A stretch of DNA of 64,000 nucleotides from Salinimicrobium nanhaiense (GTDB lineage: Bacteria; Bacteroidota; Bacteroidia; Flavobacteriales; Flavobacteriaceae): assembly GCA_012038135.1 (NCBI GenBank), contig JAAVJQ010000006.1:124001-188000 (forward strand), in the 5' to 3' direction. The notes under the pieces are model-generated. The model ran no database searches and was not told the origin of the DNA. It saw only the letters and a program-made list of their open reading frames with translations. Made by a program: the position numbers and the translations under genes. Positions 41,750 to 49,916 of this stretch are shown here, piece by piece. The number at the start of each line of letters is the position of its first letter. The first letter of the stretch is position 1.

Positions 41750-42916
41750 TCAGGAAATTAAAAAACATTCAATAAGATCCCCTTTTTTAACCGGAGTTTC
41801 AGCATCTAAAAAAGCCAGTGCGTTTCCTGTAGCCATAGATCGTATCATGGAAGATCCCTGTGCATCGAGGATTTTTACTTCATTCTGCTCCACTTTTGCT
41901 TTCATAAAGGAAGGACGGTCTGATCGGTTTTCAAAATCATGCGAAATTTGGAAGGAATATCGCGGGAGGCCTTTTTTTTCAGATCCGCTTAACTTATACA
42001 AAAACGGCAAAACATATATATAGAAACAGCTTAGTGAAGAAGCGGGATTTCCGGGGAGGGCAAAAACGAATTTATCTGCTTTTTTTCCGAAGTACAGTGG
42101 TTTTCCGGGCTTCTGAAATACTTTATAAAACAGCTCTTCTACGCCATTTTCTTCCAGTGCCTGCTTTACAAAATCGTAATCTCCCACCGAAATTCCGCCG
42201 GAAAGTAAGAGAAGATCGGCAGTTTTTAAAGATGCTTTTATTCCCGATTTAATCGCTTCAAAGTCATCGGGAATCTGTTTGTTGTCTGCACAAAAAAATC
42301 TGTATTTCTCACAGGCCGAAGCCAGTGCAAAACTATTCGATTCGTAGATTTGTCCTTCTTCTTTAGACTTTCCGGGAGGTACCAATTCATTTCCGGTAGT
42401 TATTAAATTGATTACCGGTTTTTTAAAAACCGAAACTTTTGAAATTCCAAGGCTTCCCAACATTCCAATCCCGGCGGGCGTGATGGTATATCCTTTTTCA
42501 AAAACAAGTGCCCCTTTTCTCAGTTCGCCACCCTTCTTCCTTATACTTTGTCCCTCTTTAGGAAGATGTTCCAAAAAGAGTTTATCTGCAGTTACTGTTG
42601 TTTTTTCCTGCATCATTACGGCAGTAGTGTTGTCAGGAATTTTAGCACCTGTAAAGATCCGGACGGCTTCTCCTTCTTGTAATTTTTTCTCGCTTTTATC
42701 GCCGGCAGCGACTTCTCCAACGATTTTATATTCCTTATAAATTCCGCCTAAAGCATATCCGTCCATAGCCGAATTATCGAAGGAAGGCATATCGAAGGGC
42801 GCGGTAATATCTTTGGAAAGCGAATATCCTAAACAATCCTCCAGGGTCCGTATTTCCGTTTTCGTTTCAACCGACTGTTCCTGGATAATTTCTAATGCTT
42901 TCTCAATGCTTATCAT
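41750..42916 (-). CDS. moeA: molybdopterin molybdotransferase MoeA
   Basis: A 388-residue enzyme that puts molybdenum into adenylated molybdopterin. The MoeA core is evident in DMPSFDNSAMDGYAL, GAKIPDNTTAVMMQE, TTGNELVPPGK and SGGISVGDYDFVKQAL, with LPGNPASSLSCF and the C-terminal domain IV (residues about 315-388). Its start codon shares one base with the moaA stop (TGATA-type overlap at 42916). Adenylated molybdopterin would come from the MoaB half of the MoaCB fusion, if that half is active as in MogA. Confidence 0.93.
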   Translation of the reverse strand: MISIEKALEIIQEQSVETKTEIRTLEDCLGYSLSKDITAPFDMPSFDNSAMDGYALGGIYKEYKIVGEVAAGDKSEKKLQEGEAVRIFTGAKIPDNTTAVMMQEKTTVTADKLFLEHLPKEGQSIRKKGGELRKGALVFEKGYTITPAGIGMLGSLGISKVSVFKKPVINLITTGNELVPPGKSKEEGQIYESNSFALASACEKYRFFCADNKQIPDDFEAIKSGIKASLKTADLLLLSGGISVGDYDFVKQALEENGVEELFYKVFQKPGKPLYFGKKADKFVFALPGNPASSLSCFYIYVLPFLYKLSGSEKKGLPRYSFQISHDFENRSDRPSFMKAKVEQNEVKILDAQGSSMIRSMATGNALAFLDAETPVKKGDLIECFLIS

Positions 42917-43908
42917 TAGCCTCCTATTGAAATCATAGACCGGTTATTTTCGTAATGATCGGCATCCATTTTCACATCCATACCATCACGGGAATATTTT
43001 TTGGTCTTGATCGCATTAACGATAATATCCTGAATTTCTGCTCCCTTGCGAAGGGGAGTAAGCAAATCGGTTTCTGAATTGGCAAAAAGGCAATTTTTCA
43101 TTTTACCGTCGGCAGTGATGCGAATTCTGTTGCACGTATCACAAAAAGGATTGGTGATGGTACTTACTATGGCGAAACTTCCCACATGCCCTTTTACCTT
43201 AAAATTGGTAGAAGTACTGTGTTTCGGATTCTCCAGTGCTATAACATTGGGGAATTTTTCTGAAACTGTATCCAGGATTTCCTGTTTTCCCACGCCCTTG
43301 CTCCAGTCCCACTTGTTTCCCTTAAAGGGCATAAATTCTATAAATTTTACCGTAAGATTTCTGTCTTTGGTTAACCCGATAAAATCATTGATCTCCTTAT
43401 CATTTACTCCTTTGATCAAGACGATATTTAGTTTGACCTCCATATCCAATTCCAGTGCTTTCAGAATATTGTTCCAGATTCGGTCAAAATAGTCTCTTTT
43501 GGTAATAAAGACCGATTTTGCCTTATCGAGGGTATCCAGGCTTAGGTTGATTTTCTTAAGGCCGATTTTCTGAAAAAGATCCAGATATTTATCCAGCATA
43601 ATGCCGTTTGTGGTGATCTTTAAAGTCACTCCAAGTTTTGCCAGTTCCTCAACCAAATAGCCAAAATTCTTTCGAACCAGGGGTTCCCCGCCGGTAAGCC
43701 GGATCGTATCTACGCCCAGATCCCTAAAAGTTCTGGAAAGTTCAATGATCTCTTCCAGGCTCATAATACTCTCCTTTTCCATAAGCTCAATGCCATCCTC
43801 GGGCATACAATAGAAACAACGTAAGTTACATCTATCGGTAAGGGAAATCCTGAGATAGTTATGTACCCTCCCAAAATTATCTACTATTCTTTTTTTCTCT
43901 TCATTCAT
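42916..43908 (-). CDS. moaA: GTP 3',8-cyclase MoaA
   Basis: A 330-residue radical-SAM enzyme for the first step of molybdopterin synthesis. CNLRCFYC binds the SAM cluster, RLTGGEPLVR and SLDTLDKAKS are typical, and the C-terminal cluster uses CDTCNRIRITADGKMKNC. It ends in SIGG, the Gly-Gly tail needed for activity. Its product goes to the MoaC half of the fusion protein encoded just upstream; the two genes overlap by 8 bp. Confidence 0.95.
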   Translation of the reverse strand: MNEEKKRIVDNFGRVHNYLRISLTDRCNLRCFYCMPEDGIELMEKESIMSLEEIIELSRTFRDLGVDTIRLTGGEPLVRKNFGYLVEELAKLGVTLKITTNGIMLDKYLDLFQKIGLKKINLSLDTLDKAKSVFITKRDYFDRIWNNILKALELDMEVKLNIVLIKGVNDKEINDFIGLTKDRNLTVKFIEFMPFKGNKWDWSKGVGKQEILDTVSEKFPNVIALENPKHSTSTNFKVKGHVGSFAIVSTITNPFCDTCNRIRITADGKMKNCLFANSETDLLTPLRKGAEIQDIIVNAIKTKKYSRDGMDVKMDADHYENNRSMISIGG

Positions 43909-44797
43909 GTCTTTTTCCTTCTATCACTTTAAAAACGTGTAATACATGTGGGAATATCGCATCCATACATTCTATAGCAGCTTTTGTAGAGCCTGGAAAC
44001 GCGAGGACGAGTTTCCCGTTCATCATTCCGGCGATTGATCTTGAGAGCATGGCATAAGGGATTCGCTGCTGTCCATAATTTCTCATTTGCTCTTCCACGC
44101 CTTTCAGTTTAAGGTCAAGCATGGGCTCAATAGTTTGTGGCGTCACATCTCGCGGTCCTACGCCGGTTCCCCCAGTAAATATGATCACCTCTGAATTTGC
44201 CTTTTTTAAGCTGCTGCGTATCTCTTCTGCTTCATCGGGAATGACTTTTATTTCTGAAGCAATCCCGTATGCCTCCAGTTTTGCAGCAATAGCTTTCCCG
44301 GCTTTATCTTCTGCCTCAGCTCGTGAAATTGTATCTGAACAAACCACGATCTGCGCGGTAATTCCTTCTGAATTAACTTTTAGAGAGGATTTTCCTCCTT
44401 TTTTCTGCTGAAGTTTTATAGTTCCTATTTCTACATTTTTATCGATCGGTTTCAGCATATCGTACATTGTAAGTGCCACAATACTCGCGCCATGCATAGC
44501 CTCCACCTCAACGCCGGTCTTATAGATTGTTTTAACGGTAACCGAGATCTGAATTTCCAGTCCCTGAATTTCATAATCAATCCCGGTATATTCGATAGGC
44601 AGAGGATGACAGTCGGGCAACAATTCGGGGGTTTTCTTTACTCCCAGTAAGCCTGCAGCTCTCGCCATTTCAAACACATTTCCTTTTGGAACCTTATTTT
44701 CCTTTATACTTTTTATAGTCTCCCCGCTGGAAGTCCGTACCACCGCAATAGCAGTCGCCTCCCGAAGCGTATTTATTTTATGTGTAATATCAACCAT
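43901..44797 (-). CDS. moaCB: MoaC-MoaB fusion (cyclic pyranopterin monophosphate synthase / MoaB)
   Basis: A 298-residue bifunctional protein. Residues 1-155 are MoaC (MVDITHKINTLREA, LPDCHPLPI, GVEVEAMHGASIVALTMYDMLK, IGTIKLQQKKGGKS). Residues 160-298 are a MoaB/MogA-type molybdopterin adenylyltransferase domain (FTGGTGVGPRDVTPQTI, LSRSIAGMMNGKLVLAFPGS). So one polypeptide covers conversion to cyclic pyranopterin and, probably, adenylation before MoeA. MoaCB fusions are known in Bacteroidota. No separate mogA is present in the operon. It starts 1 bp after moaE ends. Confidence 0.93.
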   Translation of the reverse strand: MVDITHKINTLREATAIAVVRTSSGETIKSIKENKVPKGNVFEMARAAGLLGVKKTPELLPDCHPLPIEYTGIDYEIQGLEIQISVTVKTIYKTGVEVEAMHGASIVALTMYDMLKPIDKNVEIGTIKLQQKKGGKSSLKVNSEGITAQIVVCSDTISRAEAEDKAGKAIAAKLEAYGIASEIKVIPDEAEEIRSSLKKANSEVIIFTGGTGVGPRDVTPQTIEPMLDLKLKGVEEQMRNYGQQRIPYAMLSRSIAGMMNGKLVLAFPGSTKAAIECMDAIFPHVLHVFKVIEGKRHE

Positions 44798-45241
44798 CTA
44801 CTTATTTACTTTCCATTGGTGGGTTTCATCCTCGAAAATCTCCTTTCCAAAAATGGGTAATTTTGTCTTGATCTCCTCTACGAAATAATTGCAGGCCTCT
44901 ATGGCCATCTTCCTATGAGCCGAGGAAGTAAAAACGAAAAGGCAGAGTTCCCCTGTTTTCACTTTTCCGAGGCTATGATATACATGGGCGCAGGTAATGT
45001 TGAATTTTGAAAAAGCGGTTTCCCTTATTTCGTGGTAAATATTCTCAGCCATTTCCTCGTAAGCCGTGTATTCTATCGCGCTCACCGTTCTGCCTTCTAT
45101 CTCATCGGCCCGAATCTGACCCAAAAAAATACTGTGGGCACCAATATTAGTCTTTGACTGATGGTTCGCAATAGCACCGGCAATCTTCTCTGGTGGGATG
45201 GCTCCCTGCACAAATATTTTCTTAGGTTTTTTCTTTTCCAT
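44798..45241 (-). CDS. moaE: molybdopterin synthase catalytic subunit MoaE
   Basis: A 147-residue subunit that, with MoaD, adds the two sulfurs of molybdopterin. GAHSIFLGQIRADE, EYTAYEEMAENIYHEI, HVYHSLGKVKTGELCLFVF and VEEIKTKLPIFGKEIFED (containing the conserved Lys pair of the active site) identify it. It is separated from the moeB-like gene upstream by 100 bp without a visible terminator, so it is still in the operon. Confidence 0.93.
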   Translation of the reverse strand: MEKKKPKKIFVQGAIPPEKIAGAIANHQSKTNIGAHSIFLGQIRADEIEGRTVSAIEYTAYEEMAENIYHEIRETAFSKFNITCAHVYHSLGKVKTGELCLFVFTSSAHRKMAIEACNYFVEEIKTKLPIFGKEIFEDETHQWKVNK

Positions 45242-45341
45242 TAATTAGAATTTTTTTCTTTACCCTCACCAGGATTTGCTTCTGGCCTTCACCCATTCAT
45301 GATCTTTTAGCTGAAATAAATTCAGTATGATGGACAGAGGT

Positions 45342-46361
45342 TTAAGCTGGATTTAATATTATTGTTTCTATTCCTCCATCTACGTTTTTCAAATGTTCAA
45401 AACCGTAATCATTCCGAAGTAATTCCACGATCTTTTTACTTCTTTTTCCCGACTGGCAGAAGACGTATATTTCTTCATCTTTCGGGATTTCCCACAAACG
45501 ATTATCCAGATCGCTCATGGGGATCTCAAGAACATTTTTTGACCCGATCCTGGGTTGTTCGAAGATCTCCCGAATATCCAGGTAGGTCTTATTCTCATCT
45601 TTTATCCTGCAATTATTTGTTACGGGAATTATTCCCTGATCCCTGATCTTTTCGATTACGGCAGGATTCTTCTGAATAGTCAGCACCTGTTCTGTCCCTT
45701 CAAGTATATTTAGGACTTTTAATTTTCCTGAAAACACATTGCCAATCCCGAGAATTATTTTTAGTACTTCGGCAGCCTGAAACGTACCCAGAATTCCCGG
45801 AGTAACGCCTAACACTCCGGTCACTTCACAGCTTATGTTTTGCTGTGTGGTCTTGGGGAATAGACATCGATAGGAGGGACCTTCTTTGTAATTAAAGACC
45901 GAAAGCTGTGCTTCATTCTTGTAAATAGAAGCATAAACCCAGGGTTTACCGGTGAGAACACAGGCGTCATTGATGAGGTATTTGGTTTCGAAATTATCTG
46001 TTCCGTCAAGAATGACATCATATTCACTAAAGATCTTTTCAGCATTTTCAATGGTTAATGCTTCTTCTATAGCCACCAATTCGATTTCGGAATTTAGATG
46101 CTGAAGTTTTTCTTTAGCCACCTTAGCCTTAAATTCCCCAATGTTATCTTCGCCATATAAGGTTTGGCGATGCAGATTGGTAAGCGAAACACGGTCATGA
46201 TCCATGAGTCCTATTTTCCCAATTCCGGCTCCCGCGAGGTATTGTGCTGCAGGACAACCCAGGCCGCCAACCCCAATGATTAATACGCTGGACTTTTGTA
46301 GTTTTTCCTGTCCGGAAACTCCAACTTCATTCAATTTTATTTGTCGGTCGTATCTCATCAT
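45342..46361 (-). CDS. MoeB/HesA-type adenylyltransferase with C-terminal rhodanese domain
   Basis: A 339-residue E1-like enzyme that activates the C-terminus of MoaD. Residues 1-235 are the ThiF/MoeB fold (GVGGLGCPAAQYLAGAGIG, DHDRVSLTNLHRQ, DGTDNFETKYLIND). Residues about 250-339 are a rhodanese domain with active-site loop CQSGKRS, which can carry the sulfur for MoaD thiocarboxylation. One of the usual zinc Cys is changed (SYRCLFP instead of CYRCLFP), so the structural zinc site may be weak or absent. Its start overlaps the moaD stop by 4 bp. Confidence 0.9.
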   Translation of the reverse strand: MMRYDRQIKLNEVGVSGQEKLQKSSVLIIGVGGLGCPAAQYLAGAGIGKIGLMDHDRVSLTNLHRQTLYGEDNIGEFKAKVAKEKLQHLNSEIELVAIEEALTIENAEKIFSEYDVILDGTDNFETKYLINDACVLTGKPWVYASIYKNEAQLSVFNYKEGPSYRCLFPKTTQQNISCEVTGVLGVTPGILGTFQAAEVLKIILGIGNVFSGKLKVLNILEGTEQVLTIQKNPAVIEKIRDQGIIPVTNNCRIKDENKTYLDIREIFEQPRIGSKNVLEIPMSDLDNRLWEIPKDEEIYVFCQSGKRSKKIVELLRNDYGFEHLKNVDGGIETIILNPA

Positions 46362-46594
46362 CCTCCTGCAAATGGTGGTAAAAATGCCACTTCATCGCCA
46401 TCTTGTAGTTCTACTTGCGTATTCAGGTTCTGGTTCACCGCCAACTGCACTGACTGGGGATCTTTAATTGCATATTTCTTAACCTGCCGGTCTTTTAATT
46501 CCCCGAGACTTGGGTTTCCTTCGAGTTCCAGAACTTCTTCCGTCTTGCCGGCAGCTTCAGCTATCATTCCAAAGTATTTTACATTGATATTCAT
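46358..46594 (-). CDS. moaD: molybdopterin synthase sulfur carrier MoaD
   Basis: A 78-residue ubiquitin-like protein ending in PPFAGG, the Gly-Gly tail that is adenylated by MoeB and converted to thiocarboxylate. MNINVKYFGMIAEAAGK and NQNLNTQVELQDGDEVAFLPP are typical. It overlaps both neighbours by 4 bp, so translation is tightly coupled. Confidence 0.93.
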   Translation of the reverse strand: MNINVKYFGMIAEAAGKTEEVLELEGNPSLGELKDRQVKKYAIKDPQSVQLAVNQNLNTQVELQDGDEVAFLPPFAGG

Positions 46595-47190
46595 TCTCTT
46601 TCCAATTCTTTAAGTTTTTCAATATCCCTAAAAGTGTCCACATCAAAATTGCCGTTGGCCAGTTTTACTGTCTTAAAATTGTTTTGAGAGATAAGTTTTT
46701 TAGCCCCGTGATCACCTTCCAATTCATTTATTTCAGAAAATAATTCCCTGGAAAAAACGGCAGGAACACCAACCTCTCCATTGTATTCTGAAAAGGTAGC
46801 CTTGTGTTTTCCTGAGAGCTGGGATTGTAGCAATTCTTCAATATTTTCCCTGCTCACCAAAGGTTGATCGGAAAGCAACATTAGAAGGTGATCCAGATCC
46901 TCACTTTTTAAAGATGCAGCTAAACCTTTTTTTATACTGGTAGACATTCCTTTTTTCCAGTTTTCATTGATAACAATTTCAAAATTTCCGGGATCTATAT
47001 TCGCTTTTATCTCCTCATAATTTGCCCCCAATACCAGTTTCCTGCTGTCGAAATCAAAGGAATCGGCCAGCTCGATCACCAGTTGAAGAAGGGGTTTGCC
47101 TTTAAATTTCACCAGTTGTTTGGGATGTCCAAGCCGGCTGGAGGAACCTGCGGCAAGAATGATCACTCCTATTTTGCTGTTTTCTATCAA
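46591..47190 (-). CDS. molybdenum cofactor nucleotidyltransferase (MobA/MocA-like)
   Basis: A 199-residue NTP-transferase. LAAGSSSRLGHPKQLVKFKGKPLL is the nucleotide loop and LLSDQPLV the metal-binding strand. MocA-type members attach CMP to molybdopterin for xanthine dehydrogenase-family enzymes, whereas MobA attaches GMP for DMSO reductase-type enzymes. Only xanthine oxidase-family enzymes occur in this window, and the SRLGHPKQ loop fits MocA better, so cytidylyl transfer is inferred. The start is a TTG at 47188-47190 that overlaps the xdhC stop; no ATG exists before the nucleotide loop, which decides it. Confidence 0.87.
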   Translation of the reverse strand: MIENSKIGVIILAAGSSSRLGHPKQLVKFKGKPLLQLVIELADSFDFDSRKLVLGANYEEIKANIDPGNFEIVINENWKKGMSTSIKKGLAASLKSEDLDHLLMLLSDQPLVSRENIEELLQSQLSGKHKATFSEYNGEVGVPAVFSRELFSEINELEGDHGAKKLISQNNFKTVKLANGNFDVDTFRDIEKLKELERE

Positions 47191-48341
47191 ACCTCAATTT
47201 TTTGAAAATGATCATCCTTCTTCTCATGGATCGGGGAATTTTTCTCCCGTAGCGGTCTGGCCTTTTTGCCTGAAAGCACCATCTGAATTTCAGCTAAAAT
47301 AGAAAGTCCGATCTCCGCCGGAGTTTCACCACCAATTTCCAGGCCCACCGGAGCGTAAATTCTTTTCAGATTTTCAGAATTTAATTTCAATCCTTCTTCT
47401 GCCAGTTCATCGAGCATTCGCTGATATTTTTTCCTGGGACCCAGGATTCCTATATAAGGCACTTCTTCCTTCTCTAAAAGCAGTTTCAATACGGCAAGGT
47501 CATAGTTGTAATTATGGCTCATTAATACAAAGCAACTACGCTCATTTATTTCTGTTTTTTGAAGCGTTTCTTCAGGCCGGGATACGATTACCTGGCATGA
47601 ACCTATAAATCGGTCTTTGTTGGCGTGGGTGGGCCTGCCGTCGGTAACAACCACATCCCAGCCCAGCAATTCTGCCTGTTGAGCAAGGATCTGTGCATCA
47701 TTTCCTGCGCCTACCAGCACTAATTTGACCGGCGGCTGATAGTACTGAATAAAAAGCTGGCCTGTCTCTCCTTCTATTGAAACTTCAGTAAAAAGGGATT
47801 TTGCTGTATGAAGGCTTTTCCGGACCTGGTTCTGGATGAGTGCCTTAAATCTGTTTTCAACTCTTTTTCCTCTAACATCTGAGTTTTCATTACTAACCAA
47901 AATGGTCCCGGGTTGATCTTTTGTTTTATTCAGGTTAAACTGTATGGTAATCGCTAAAGCTGCTTTCGAATTAATACCGGCTTTAAGCAGTTCACAGGGA
48001 TTGAGATCATCTTCATAATCCAGCGGTTCAAATAATACCTGAATGATCCCGTTGCAGCCCAGTTGCGCGCCAATTACCGCATCCTCCTCATCGCTGGTAT
48101 CGTAAGTAACGAGCTTATTTTCTCCCCGATGCAGGGCGTGCAGGGCTTTTCTAAGAGCATCCCCTTCCAGGCAGCCACCACTTATAGCCCCGGTGAGATT
48201 GCCGTATTCATCTACCAGCATTCTTGCTCCGGCTTTTCTGTATGAAGAACCTTCCACGTGGACTACGGTAGCGAGAACACTTGTGGTGTTGGCGTTTTTC
48301 AACTGTTCATACCTGCCTATTATAGCATCCAGCTCCCTCAT
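47187..48341 (-). CDS. xdhC: XdhC-family cofactor insertion protein
   Basis: A 384-residue maturation chaperone of the XdhC/CoxI family. The N-terminal XdhC segment (ATVVHVEGSSYRKAGARMLV, GAISGGCLEGDALRKAL, QLGCNGIIQVLFEP) and the C-terminal Rossmann part (VLVGAGNDAQILAQQAELLGW, ILGPRKKYQRMLDEL, YAPVGLEIGGETPAEIGLSI) are both present. XdhC binds the cofactor, helps it receive its terminal sulfur and inserts it into the oxidase. Its neighbours, a cysteine desulfurase before it and the MocA-like enzyme after it, fit this step exactly. Start overlaps the desulfurase stop by 4 bp. Confidence 0.92.
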   Translation of the reverse strand: MRELDAIIGRYEQLKNANTTSVLATVVHVEGSSYRKAGARMLVDEYGNLTGAISGGCLEGDALRKALHALHRGENKLVTYDTSDEEDAVIGAQLGCNGIIQVLFEPLDYEDDLNPCELLKAGINSKAALAITIQFNLNKTKDQPGTILVSNENSDVRGKRVENRFKALIQNQVRKSLHTAKSLFTEVSIEGETGQLFIQYYQPPVKLVLVGAGNDAQILAQQAELLGWDVVVTDGRPTHANKDRFIGSCQVIVSRPEETLQKTEINERSCFVLMSHNYNYDLAVLKLLLEKEEVPYIGILGPRKKYQRMLDELAEEGLKLNSENLKRIYAPVGLEIGGETPAEIGLSILAEIQMVLSGKKARPLREKNSPIHEKKDDHFQKIEV

Positions 48342-49492
48342 ATACTAATTTTTTTTAATCCTTTAACAGCATTCCCAATTTCCCCGGCGGCAGATTCTAT
48401 ATCTGAAACTGTATTGCTTTTTCCCAAACTAATTCGCAGGGAAGAAAGGGCAAGTTCATCACTTAGACCCATGGCTTTTAAAACATGTGAGGGTTTCACA
48501 ATATTCGAGGTACAGGCCGAGCCGCGTGAAACAGCCAGCATATTAAGGTTTCTTAAAAGTCGGCTACCATCAATATCTTTAAAGGTGATATTCGTGGTAT
48601 TTGGAAGTCGGGGTGAATTTTGGGAGTTGAGGTGCGACCCTTCAATATTTCCGAGAAGTTCTTCCAGTAAGCTTCTTAAATTTTTGATCCTCTTCATTTC
48701 CCCATCCATTTCTGAATAAACGATTTCTGAAGCTTTCCCAAATCCAACAATGCCGGGAACATTTAAGGTGCCCGGGCGTAATTTTTTTTCCTGTGCGCCA
48801 CCAAAAATAACAGGATCGAGCTCTGTTTTATTGTTCCTGTTAATATATAGGGCACCGATACCTTTGGGTCCGTAAATCTTATGAGAGGAAAATATTGCGA
48901 GATCGATAGCTAACTCCTTTAAATTCACCGGAATCTTTCCAACGGCCTGAGTAATATCGCTCATAAGCTTTACGCCATGTCTATGAACAACTTCCGAAAT
49001 CTCCTTTAAGGGGTGAATCAATCCCGTTTCGTTATTGGCCAGCATAAGGCAAACCAAAATAGTTTCCGGTTTAATGGAGTCTTCCAATTCTACGAGATCA
49101 ATATTTCCTTCGCGATCCACATCGAGATAGGTGACCTGAAAGCCTCTGTCTTGAAGAGCTTCCAACGTTTGGAGAACAGCTTTATGCTCGGTCCTGCAAC
49201 TTATGATATGATTTCCTTTCTGTCTGTTTTTTGTACAAAATCCAAAAAGAGCGAGGTTGGCAGCTTCTGTAGCTCCCGAAGTAAAGGTGATCTCTGTAGC
49301 TTTAGCGTTTACCAGCCGGGAAACCTGTTCCCTCGCATTTTCTACAGCTTCCCCCGCATCCCAGCCGTAAAAATGATCACTGCTGGCATTGCCGAATTTT
49401 TCAGTAAAAAAAGGCAGCATTTCCTCCAGGACCCGGTTATCAACAGGTGTGGTAGCATTAAAATCCAGGTATATGTTTTTCTTAGTTTTCAC
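48338..49492 (-). CDS. cysteine desulfurase (NifS/IscS family)
   Basis: A 384-residue PLP enzyme of aminotransferase class V. The PLP lysine is in SSHKIYGPKGIGALYI, the His-Lys pair and the N-terminal YLDFNATTPVD are typical, and the persulfide Cys lies in SRGSACTSNIVKPSHVL. It takes sulfur from cysteine. Its place between ModE-like and xdhC genes suggests that it supplies the terminal Mo=S sulfur of the oxidases, and perhaps the sulfur for MoaD through the rhodanese domain, rather than general Fe-S assembly. Start codon is GTG at 49490-49492. Confidence 0.9.
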   Translation of the reverse strand: MKTKKNIYLDFNATTPVDNRVLEEMLPFFTEKFGNASSDHFYGWDAGEAVENAREQVSRLVNAKATEITFTSGATEAANLALFGFCTKNRQKGNHIISCRTEHKAVLQTLEALQDRGFQVTYLDVDREGNIDLVELEDSIKPETILVCLMLANNETGLIHPLKEISEVVHRHGVKLMSDITQAVGKIPVNLKELAIDLAIFSSHKIYGPKGIGALYINRNNKTELDPVIFGGAQEKKLRPGTLNVPGIVGFGKASEIVYSEMDGEMKRIKNLRSLLEELLGNIEGSHLNSQNSPRLPNTTNITFKDIDGSRLLRNLNMLAVSRGSACTSNIVKPSHVLKAMGLSDELALSSLRISLGKSNTVSDIESAAGEIGNAVKGLKKISI

Positions 49493-49565
49493 TTTTAGAA
49501 CTGCGTTATGTATGCCTGTATATATCGATATTTACTATTCTGCTTATTTTGCATTCTGTCTTATT

Positions 49566-49898
49566 CTAAAGTTTTAATAACTGGTTCTGCTGATCGACCA
49601 ATTTTCGCATCTGTTGTTCCAGTTTTTCATACGCTTTCATAAACTTCATTCCATAACTGGTAACTTCTGCTCCGCCTCCATGCTCCCCTCCCTTTTTTAG
49701 AAGAACAAGGGGTTCTTTTGAATGAAGGTTGAGGCGCTGCACAAGATCCCAGGCTTTTTTATAGGACATGTTCATTTGTGCAGCAGCCTTTGAAAGAGAT
49801 CCCTCTTTCTCAATTCGCCTTAAAAGCTCATTGGGACCGGGACCATAAAACTTCACACCTTCTTCTTCAATCCAGCATTTATACCTTATAGTTTTCAT
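49566..49898 (-). CDS. ModE-type winged-helix regulator without molybdate-binding domain
   Basis: A 110-residue DNA-binding protein equal to the N-terminal half of ModE: GSLSKAAAQMNMSYKKAWDLVQRLN is the LysR-like recognition region and LLKKGGEHGGGAEVTSYG the wing. The C-terminal TOBE (Mop) domains that bind molybdate in full ModE are absent, so it either senses something else, works with a separate molbindin, or acts constitutively. It lies between iorB and the desulfurase gene and probably regulates the operon. The gene has ATG at 49896-49898, 18 bp after iorB. Confidence 0.87.
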   Translation of the reverse strand: MKTIRYKCWIEEEGVKFYGPGPNELLRRIEKEGSLSKAAAQMNMSYKKAWDLVQRLNLHSKEPLVLLKKGGEHGGGAEVTSYGMKFMKAYEKLEQQMRKLVDQQNQLLKL

Positions 49899-49916
49899 AT
49901 TTAAGGTACATCTCTA

